Assembly: GCF_900312745.1 (NCBI RefSeq)
Contig: NZ_OMPD01000007.1
Coordinates: forward strand, 369,377-433,376
Source of the DNA: Aquimarina sp. AU58
GTDB lineage: Bacteria; Bacteroidota; Bacteroidia; Flavobacteriales; Flavobacteriaceae
Direction: 5' to 3'
DNA: 64,000 nucleotides
Part shown: one piece after another, positions 58,178 to 64,000 of the stretch
How the letters are laid out: every line of letters starts with the position of its first letter
Position numbering within the stretch: position 1 is the stretch's first letter
Position numbers and translations under genes: made by a program
Notes under the pieces: generated by a model
The model's database searches: none
What the model was told of the DNA's origin: nothing
What the model saw: only the letters and a program-made list of their open reading frames with translations

Positions 58178-58996
58178 ATGAAAAAAATTGCACTTATACT
58201 GTTTTTGTTATGTTTTATCCCCAGAACTAACGCTCAAAATACATACGACGATGCCTTAACTGCTGCCAGTTATGCATACTCGCACAGTAAAAAAGCACAT
58301 GGGGCAAATAACGTCTTTCATACCCAAGAATATGCCGATAAAGCTATAGAAGCTTTCCAGAAAGTAGAAGATCTTGCCGATAAATGTGGCTGCAAAGAAG
58401 CAAACGAAACCGCATATAAAGCTAGAGTCGATATGGAAAGTTCGTTAGAACAAGATACCTACGAACGCAGTAGATATTTTGCAAAACGCGCTAAAGAATT
58501 GGGGTCTCAACTTCTAGAACAATTAACTTCTTGTCAGGCTAATGGTGATAACTATTCAGATGCAGATGTAGCCTCTACAGAGGGAGAAAACGAATTGGCA
58601 GAAGCCACTCAAGAAGTCGCTAGCAAACAAAAAGAATTAGAAGAAAAACGTCGTCAGTTAGAAATCGAACAACAAAAACTCGAACAACAAATAGCTGAGC
58701 AAAATAAGATGAAAGCTGAATTTGAAGCTAAGCGTGCTGCCGAATTAAAAGCACAATCATTGATAAAATCAAAAGCCGAAATGGCATTACAAAAATTAGA
58801 AAGTGCGCTACAAGAATTAAGTGTAGTTCTAAATGAAGAGTCTAAATTCGTATCACAAGCTGACTATGTACGAAGTGAAAATGACCTAAAAAACGAATCA
58901 CTCGACGATACAAAAACATTCTATGTAAATAGAGCAAAAGAACTTACCCAAACCGCTATGCAACAATTTGCCGGTTATAATATGGTAGAAAATTAA
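58178..58996 (+). CDS. Secreted helical coiled-coil protein
   Basis: No named family recognised. 272 residues; signal peptide MKKIALILFLLCFIPRTNAQ. The first half is helical with a Cys pair (DLADKCGCKEANETAYKARV). A coiled coil rich in E, Q, K runs about 140-205 (SKQKELEEKRRQLEIEQQKL), and a further helical pair follows. It looks like a periplasmic structural protein. It is transcribed alone: a strong terminator follows, and 273 bp of spacer precede it. Confidence 0.7.
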   Translation: MKKIALILFLLCFIPRTNAQNTYDDALTAASYAYSHSKKAHGANNVFHTQEYADKAIEAFQKVEDLADKCGCKEANETAYKARVDMESSLEQDTYERSRYFAKRAKELGSQLLEQLTSCQANGDNYSDADVASTEGENELAEATQEVASKQKELEEKRRQLEIEQQKLEQQIAEQNKMKAEFEAKRAAELKAQSLIKSKAEMALQKLESALQELSVVLNEESKFVSQADYVRSENDLKNESLDDTKTFYVNRAKELTQTAMQQFAGYNMVEN

Positions 58997-59040
58997 TTAA
59001 TGCTGAATTTTATTTTGTAGCCCCAAAATAAAATTTTTAC

Positions 59041-59079
59041 AAACGACATCTCTCCTCTTGCGAGATGTCGTTTTTTTTT
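59041..59079 (+). terminator. Intrinsic terminator after the coiled-coil gene
   Basis: Perfect 12-bp stem AAACGACATCTC (59041-59052) / GAGATGTCGTTT (59062-59073) with a 9-nt loop, running into nine T in total (59071-59079). Confidence 0.93.
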
Positions 59080-59106
59080 ATCCTGCTGTGAATAAAAAAA
59101 TTGTTA

Positions 59107-59166
59107 CAAAACAATAATTATGGAATAATTCCTTATTTTTGGAATTATTCCATAATTATTGTTTTG
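59107..59166. promoter_or_regulatory. Perfect 26-bp inverted repeat around the dinB promoter (putative SOS-like operator)
   Basis: Left arm 59107-59132 and right arm 59141-59166 are exact reverse complements, with the 8-bp spacer TTATTTTT. Each arm contains a palindromic core, GGAATAATTCC (59122-59132) and GGAATTATTCC (59141-59151), whose centres are 19 bp apart. The -7 element TATTTTTG (59134-59141) lies between the cores. The right arm ends exactly on the TTG start of dinB. A dimeric repressor binding both cores would block the promoter. Confidence 0.75.
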
Positions 59167-60375
59167 AGAACTATATTACATCTTGATCTAGACACATTCT
59201 ATGTATCTGTAGAACGCATGATCAACAGCACTTTAAAAGAAAAACCGCTCCTTGTTGGTGGAATTAGTGATCGTGGTGTTGTAGCTGCATGCAGTTATGA
59301 AACCAGATCCTATGGCATACACTCTGGCATGTCTATGAAAATTGCTAAAGAGCTGTGCCCTGAGGCCGTTGTTATAAAAGGTAATGCCGGAACATATAGC
59401 AAATACTCTGATACAGTTACAGAAATCATCAAAGAAAATGTACCTGTATTCGAAAAATCAAGTATTGATGAATTCTATGCAGATCTTTCTGGTATGGACA
59501 AATTCTTTGGCACTTATAAATATTCTTTAGAATTACGCCAAAAAATTATTTCCGAAACGGGGCTTCCTATATCTTTTGGGCTTTCTGGCAATAAAGTAGT
59601 ATCTAAAGTAGCCACCAATGAAGCAAAACCAAATAACCAGTTAAAGATAGATTTTGGCACAGAAAAACCATTTCTGGCTCCGTTATCGGTTAAAAAAATT
59701 CCAATGGTAGGTGATAAAACATATCAAACTTTACGAAACCTGGGAGTTCGCTATATAAAAACGATCCAGGATATGCCTGTAGATGTCATGAAAGGAGTAC
59801 TTGGAGCAAACGGTCTCACCATCTGGAAAAGAGCAAACGGGATAGACAATAGCCCCGTTATTGCATTTTCTGAACGCAAATCAATCTCTACAGAAAGAAC
59901 ATTCGACAGAGATACTATAGACATCTACAAACTTAGAAACCTCCTTATAGCAATGACAGAAAACCTCTCCTATCAATTGCGTAGAGGAAATAAGTTAACT
60001 GCCTGCATTGCTGTAAAAATTAGATACTCTGATTTTAATACATATACTAAACAACTTAAAATACCATATACCAGCGCAGATCATATTCTTATCCCCAAAA
60101 TTCTGGAGCTATTCGAAAAACTATATCAAAAACGATTATTAATTCGATTAATAGGAATACGATTTACCCATTTGGTTGGCGGCAACTATCAGATCAATCT
60201 ATTTGATGATAGTGAGAAGCAGCTTAACCTATATCAGGCATTAGATAACATTAGAATTCGATATGGAGACCGAAGTGTAATAAGAGCCGCAGCTATAGGA
60301 TCAACAACTATAGGCAGAATGCAAAACCCGTTTAATGGGCACCCCCCTATTGTATTAGCCCATAGAAAACAATAG
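59164..60375 (+). CDS. dinB: DNA polymerase IV (Y-family)
   Basis: Translesion DNA polymerase of 403 residues. Start chosen at TTG 59164, giving M-RTILHLDLDTFYVSVERM, the canonical beginning. An ORF extension to 59101 would run through the inverted repeat. Catalytic acids are intact: Asp8 (LDLD) and Asp102-Glu103 (SSIDEF), so unlike ImuB this should be active. The little-finger domain is at about 230-340. A clamp-binding motif QINLF is at 343-347. It is paired with a DnaE-type polymerase 136 bp downstream, an SOS mutasome-like arrangement, though no lexA or imuA gene is adjacent. Confidence 0.95.
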   Translation: MRTILHLDLDTFYVSVERMINSTLKEKPLLVGGISDRGVVAACSYETRSYGIHSGMSMKIAKELCPEAVVIKGNAGTYSKYSDTVTEIIKENVPVFEKSSIDEFYADLSGMDKFFGTYKYSLELRQKIISETGLPISFGLSGNKVVSKVATNEAKPNNQLKIDFGTEKPFLAPLSVKKIPMVGDKTYQTLRNLGVRYIKTIQDMPVDVMKGVLGANGLTIWKRANGIDNSPVIAFSERKSISTERTFDRDTIDIYKLRNLLIAMTENLSYQLRRGNKLTACIAVKIRYSDFNTYTKQLKIPYTSADHILIPKILELFEKLYQKRLLIRLIGIRFTHLVGGNYQINLFDDSEKQLNLYQALDNIRIRYGDRSVIRAAAIGSTTIGRMQNPFNGHPPIVLAHRKQ

Positions 60376-60430
60376 TTTTTATACCTATCGATATCATAAT
60401 AATGGCATCCGGGCGGGTTATTCACTATAT

Positions 60431-60466
60431 CTTTTTCTGTTAATTCGTTCGAATTAACAGAAAAAG
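60431..60466. repeat. 36-bp palindrome between dinB and dnaE
   Basis: Arms 60431-60447 (CTTTTTCTGTTAATTCG) and 60450-60466 (CGAATTAACAGAAAAAG) are exact reverse complements with a 2-bp centre. It lies 46 bp before the dnaE ATG. No T tract follows, so a plain terminator is unlikely. An operator or an attenuating hairpin fits better. Confidence 0.65.
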
Positions 60467-60511
60467 GATGTCGTTGCTACCCCTGATGCAAAAGTCAAAA
60501 CATGAAACTAA

Positions 60512-63472
60512 ATGTACCTTAATTGTCACTCATACTATAGTTTACGTTTCGGAACTTTTTCTGAAATCGATCTCTTAGAGTTGGCCAAAGAAAATAATAT
60601 AAATTGCCTTGCTCTAACAGATATTAACAACACCTCTGCCTGCCTAAATTTTGTTAGAAAAGCAAAAGAGTATGAAATCAAACCTATTGTAGGAATAGAT
60701 TTTAGAAACAATCATCAACCTTTATACACAGGATTGGCAAAAAATAATGAAGGGTATAAAGAACTAAATGATTTCTTATCATACTATTCGTATAAAAAAA
60801 CCGATTTTCCCAAAATAGCTCCTCCTGCAAAAAATTCCTATATCATATATCCTTTTGAATACATATTATCTATAAATAAAACCAATTTTACAGATAATGA
60901 ACTTATAGGTATAGCTATAAAAGACATTCCTAAATTTCGTCTTTCTAATTTGCAAAAACTGGAAGATAAATGTATAGCACTACAACCAGTTACCTTCAGA
61001 AATAAAAAAGATTTTAATGCCCACCGATTATTAAGGGCTATTGATAACAATATACTACTAAGCCGTTTACCCGATAACCAACAGGCTTGTTTTTCAGAAC
61101 AAATGATCCCGGATCAGGAAATAAAAAATAAATTTTCAGAATTTGATTTCATTATCAAAAACACCCTTGCAATCCAGGAAGAATGCTGCATTAATTTTGA
61201 CTTTTCAAAAAACAACCCTTCGTTAAATCCAAAAACATACACCAGCAGTATACAAGAAGATAATAAATTACTTAAAAAACTCTGCCAGGAAGGTCTTGTC
61301 TATCGATATCCAAATCCTCCAAAAAAAGTACTCGATCGTCTAAAAAAAGAACTATCACTAATTACAAAAATGGAATTTGTTTCCTATTTTTTGATTAACT
61401 GGAGAATTATCTCTTATGCACAAAGCAAAGGATATTATTATGTAGGTCGTGGTAGTGGAGCAAATAGTATTGTAGCATACTTACTTCGTATCACAGATGT
61501 CGATCCCATAGAACTAGATCTCTATTTCGAACGGTTTATCAATACACACCGTACCAGTCCTCCTGATTTTGATATTGATTTCTCATGGAAAGACAGACAA
61601 GATATCACTCGATTTATTTTCCAGGAATTCGACAATGTAGCATTACTAGGAACCTACATTACTTTTCATTATAAAGGAGCAATAAGAGAATTAGGTAAAG
61701 TATTTGGTCTTCCAAAATTTGAAATCGACAAGTTAAGTGAAGGAGATTACGATTATAACTCTCTTGATCAAATTCATAAGTTGGTAGTCATTTATAGTAA
61801 TCTTATACGAGGTATCCCTAATTATCTTAGCGTACATGCTAGCGGAATATTGATTAGTGAACACCCTTTACATTATTATTCTGCCACAGATCTTCCGCCT
61901 AAAGGGTTTCCCACTGTACAATATGATATGATTATCGCAGAAGATCTGGGCTTATATAAATTTGACATTTTAGGGCAACGTGGGTTAGCAAAAATTAAAG
62001 ACGCAATTACAATTATAGCATACAATCAACCTGCATTAGCAAATTTTGATATTCATGATATAAAGAGGTTTAAGAAAGATGAAAAAATAAATACTCTGAT
62101 ACGAGATGCAAAATGCCTGGCTTGCTTTTATGTAGAATCTCCTGCGATGCGTATGCTTTTAAGTAAACTAAAAACAGATAATTATTTAGGATTAGTAGCA
62201 GCAAGCTCAATTATACGTCCCGGAGTAGCTAAAAGCGGAATGATGCGGGAGTATATTTTACGGGAACATGATGTAGAAAGAAGAAAAAACTCACACCCGA
62301 TTATGCTTGATTTAATGAGTGAAACCTATGGCATTATGGTATATCAGGAAGATGTGATTAAAGTAGCACATTTTTTTGCAAAACTAACTCTAGATGAAGC
62401 AGATGTATTACGTCGAGGTATGAGCGGCAAATTTAGATCGCGAAAAGAATTTAAAGATGTTAAAAATAAATTTATAAAGAACTGCAAAAATGAAGGCTAT
62501 GCTGAATCCTTAATTTTTGAAATATGGGATCAGATAGCAAGTTTTGCCGGATATGCTTTTCCAAAAGGACATTCTGCTTCTTATGCCGTAGAGAGTTACC
62601 AAAGTTTATTTCTCAAAGCTTATTTTCCATTAGAATATCTAGTAGCTACATTAAATAATGGAGGCGGTTTCTACCGTCCCGAAATATATCTTCATGAAGC
62701 CAAGATATTAGGAGCTACCATACTAACTCCTTGTATCAATACTAGTAACTACGAACACACCTTAAAAGGCAAAAGTATATTTTTAGGGTTAATGATACTA
62801 AGAAATCTAGAACATAAGGTTTCAGAAAACATTTTGAAGAATCGTTCTCAAAGTGGTCCATATACTTCTTTAGATAATTTTATTGATAGAGTACAAATAA
62901 GTATAGAGCAGATTAGTATCCTCATTAAGATTAATGCATTTAGGTTTACTAATAAAAACAAACATGAACTATTATGGCAGGCTCATTTTAAAATAAACAG
63001 CATTCCATCGAATAATCACAATCAATTTCTTTTATTCAATCAAAAACGAGTAGCTCATACACTTCCAGAATTAAAAGTATCAAAACTAGAAGCTATGTTC
63101 GAACAAATTGAAGCTTTCGGATTTCCACTTTGCGGTTACTTCAAAATATTAGTTACCACACCCGAAAATAGTAATAATGCAAATCAGCTATATGATTATC
63201 TGCATAAAAACATAGATATATACGGATATCTTATAGCCATGAAAAACACTAAAACTCATACAGGAAAACGTATGGCTTTTGGCACGTTTCTAGATCAATT
63301 TGGCAATATCTTTGATACTGTACTATTTCCCAAAGTGCAAGAGAAATATCAATTAAGAGGAAAAGGTATTTATCGAATGTATGGTAAAGTAGTTAAAGAG
63401 TTTGGTTTTTTGAGTATCGAAGTTATTAAAATCGTAAAACAAGACTATATCCAAGATCCCAGATATGCATAA
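60512..63472 (+). CDS. DNA polymerase III alpha subunit, error-prone DnaE2/ImuC-type
   Basis: C-family DNA polymerase of 986 residues, shorter than replicative DnaE. An N-terminal PHP domain (YLNCHSYYSLRFGTFSEIDL) has lost the first His of the H-x-H metal motif, so no proofreading is expected. Catalytic aspartates are at 354 and 356 (SPPDFDIDFSWKDR) and 485 (LYKFDILGQRGL). Helix-hairpin-helix is at about 770-812. A clamp-binding motif QFLLF is at 838-842 and an OB fold at about 900-975 (IDIYGYLIAMKNTKTHTGKR). Co-location with dinB supports a damage-tolerance role; the main replicative DnaE should lie elsewhere. Confidence 0.9.
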   Translation: MYLNCHSYYSLRFGTFSEIDLLELAKENNINCLALTDINNTSACLNFVRKAKEYEIKPIVGIDFRNNHQPLYTGLAKNNEGYKELNDFLSYYSYKKTDFPKIAPPAKNSYIIYPFEYILSINKTNFTDNELIGIAIKDIPKFRLSNLQKLEDKCIALQPVTFRNKKDFNAHRLLRAIDNNILLSRLPDNQQACFSEQMIPDQEIKNKFSEFDFIIKNTLAIQEECCINFDFSKNNPSLNPKTYTSSIQEDNKLLKKLCQEGLVYRYPNPPKKVLDRLKKELSLITKMEFVSYFLINWRIISYAQSKGYYYVGRGSGANSIVAYLLRITDVDPIELDLYFERFINTHRTSPPDFDIDFSWKDRQDITRFIFQEFDNVALLGTYITFHYKGAIRELGKVFGLPKFEIDKLSEGDYDYNSLDQIHKLVVIYSNLIRGIPNYLSVHASGILISEHPLHYYSATDLPPKGFPTVQYDMIIAEDLGLYKFDILGQRGLAKIKDAITIIAYNQPALANFDIHDIKRFKKDEKINTLIRDAKCLACFYVESPAMRMLLSKLKTDNYLGLVAASSIIRPGVAKSGMMREYILREHDVERRKNSHPIMLDLMSETYGIMVYQEDVIKVAHFFAKLTLDEADVLRRGMSGKFRSRKEFKDVKNKFIKNCKNEGYAESLIFEIWDQIASFAGYAFPKGHSASYAVESYQSLFLKAYFPLEYLVATLNNGGGFYRPEIYLHEAKILGATILTPCINTSNYEHTLKGKSIFLGLMILRNLEHKVSENILKNRSQSGPYTSLDNFIDRVQISIEQISILIKINAFRFTNKNKHELLWQAHFKINSIPSNNHNQFLLFNQKRVAHTLPELKVSKLEAMFEQIEAFGFPLCGYFKILVTTPENSNNANQLYDYLHKNIDIYGYLIAMKNTKTHTGKRMAFGTFLDQFGNIFDTVLFPKVQEKYQLRGKGIYRMYGKVVKEFGFLSIEVIKIVKQDYIQDPRYA

Positions 63473-63592
63473 ACGAAACCAACTAAAAACAACACCATAA
63501 CAATAATACTTTTCATTTTTTAAATGATACATAATTTAAATTTTATAACTTCATATCATTATAAAAATTATTAACCTCTTAAATTAAACATT

Positions 63593-63796
63593 ATGTATAC
63601 AAAAATTTTAATTACGAAAGGTGTCAAAAAACTAAGTAAAACTGATCAATCTACAATTAGAGGAGCACATTTTGGTCGTTGCAGACCAGGCGGTGGGTAT
63701 ACAGGGCAAAGTTGCAGCACTTCAGACCAATGCAGACCTTTTGAACCAGGCTTCCCTGTCTTTTGTTCTCATGGCTGCTGTTATGGTGCTTTTTAA
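63593..63796 (+). CDS. Cysteine-rich leader peptide, bacteriocin-like precursor
   Basis: Small protein of 67 residues. The N-terminal 24 (ITKGVKKLSKTDQSTIRGA) resembles double-glycine-type leaders of Bacteroidota natural-product and bacteriocin-like precursors (KLSKxxQxxIxGG), here ending R-G-A. The predicted mature part, about 43 residues, is Gly/Pro-rich with six cysteines spaced C-x10-C-x5-C-x10-C-x3-C-C, a disulfide-knot-like pattern. Export by a C39-peptidase ABC transporter would be expected, but none is in the window. A strong terminator follows, so it is a one-gene transcript next to an rRNA operon. It could instead be a toxin or signalling peptide. Confidence 0.75.
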   Translation: MYTKILITKGVKKLSKTDQSTIRGAHFGRCRPGGGYTGQSCSTSDQCRPFEPGFPVFCSHGCCYGAF

Positions 63797-63819
63797 CTAA
63801 AAACACGTATGATAATTAT

Positions 63820-63850
63820 AAATCCTCTTTATTTAAATAAAGAGGATTTT
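63820..63850 (+). terminator. Intrinsic terminator after the Cys-rich peptide gene
   Basis: Perfect stem AAATCCTCTTTATTT (63820-63834) / AAATAAAGAGGATTT (63835-63849), the inner AT bases forming the loop, then a short T tail. Confidence 0.85.
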
Positions 63851-63872
63851 CATATTTAATATTTTCAAACAT

Positions 63873-63907
63873 AAAAAAAACCCTTCATAATAATTATGAA
63901 GGGTTTT
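63873..63907 (-). terminator. Terminator of the minus-strand rRNA operon
   Basis: AAAACCCTTCATAAT (63877-63891) and ATTATGAAGGGTTTT (63893-63907) pair. On the minus strand the stem is followed by a T run (complement of 63873-63880) right after the 5S rRNA 3' end. Confidence 0.88.
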
Positions 63908-63910
63908 CAA

Positions 63911-64000
<90 letters not shown>

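Noticed and set aside
59107..59166. The dinB inverted repeat as a miniature transposable element
   Set aside because: No target-site duplication at the ends, only 60 bp long, and it fits the promoter too exactly; an operator is the simpler reading.

Overview
This is AT-rich chromosomal DNA from a member of the Flavobacteriaceae (Bacteroidota). The inference rests on several things seen in the sequence: a type IX secretion (T9SS) adhesin with a gliding-type C-terminal domain beside PorP/SprF and an OmpA-family partner; Bacteroidota-restricted families (DUF4835, DUF4249, DUF6095); promoters of the TTG-N18-20-TAnnTTTG type; and a near absence of Shine-Dalgarno sequences. A marine genus such as Aquimarina is a guess. 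No transposase, integrase, prophage, CRISPR array or tRNA gene was found.

Layout. 1-801: fabI, cut by the window edge. 802-1550: a long non-coding promoter region. 1551-7379: T9SS adhesin, SprF-like protein and PorE-like OmpA protein. 7398-13089 (mostly minus strand): CAP lipoprotein, then recN, DUF4835, coaBC, RNA polymerase omega and bamD. 13321-22191 (minus): Kir channel, dapA, a small conserved protein, three tandem YhhN-like membrane proteins, ligA, LOG protein, prmC and a GNAT. 22308-30210 (mainly plus): envelope proteins, ribD, HAD, EamA, YigZ, dnaA, tyrosine phosphatase and an RsmI-like methylase, with a minus-strand thioesterase between YigZ and dnaA. 30227-33561 (minus): lytic-transglycosylase-like protein, mltG, GNAT, dapF. 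33728-43960 (plus): Deg-type protease, long GAPDH, trmD, YARHG protein, rplS with a structured leader, monomeric isocitrate dehydrogenase. 44157-53380: ECF sigma operon with envelope genes, serine hydrolase, TonB receptor with DUF4249 lipoprotein, murQ and DUF6095. 53479-57904 (minus): lipoprotein, LytTR regulator with a TPR histidine kinase, DinB-fold protein. 58178-63796 (plus): coiled-coil protein, a DNA polymerase IV/DnaE2-type pair, and a cysteine-rich leader peptide. The window ends inside a minus-strand 5S rRNA.

How the genes fit together. Most of the window is core housekeeping: cell wall and lysine (dapA, dapF, mltG, murQ), replication and repair (dnaA, ligA, recN), translation (prmC, trmD, rplS, 5S), cofactors (coaBC, ribD) and central carbon metabolism (GAPDH, isocitrate dehydrogenase). 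Accessory parts are the adhesin cassette, the sigma-factor and TonB-receptor clusters, the error-prone polymerase pair and the Cys-rich peptide. The strongest unexplained signals are a perfect 26-bp inverted repeat that brackets the dinB -7 element and runs onto the dinB start codon, a 17-bp-arm palindrome between dinB and dnaE, and the bacteriocin-like peptide at 63593.
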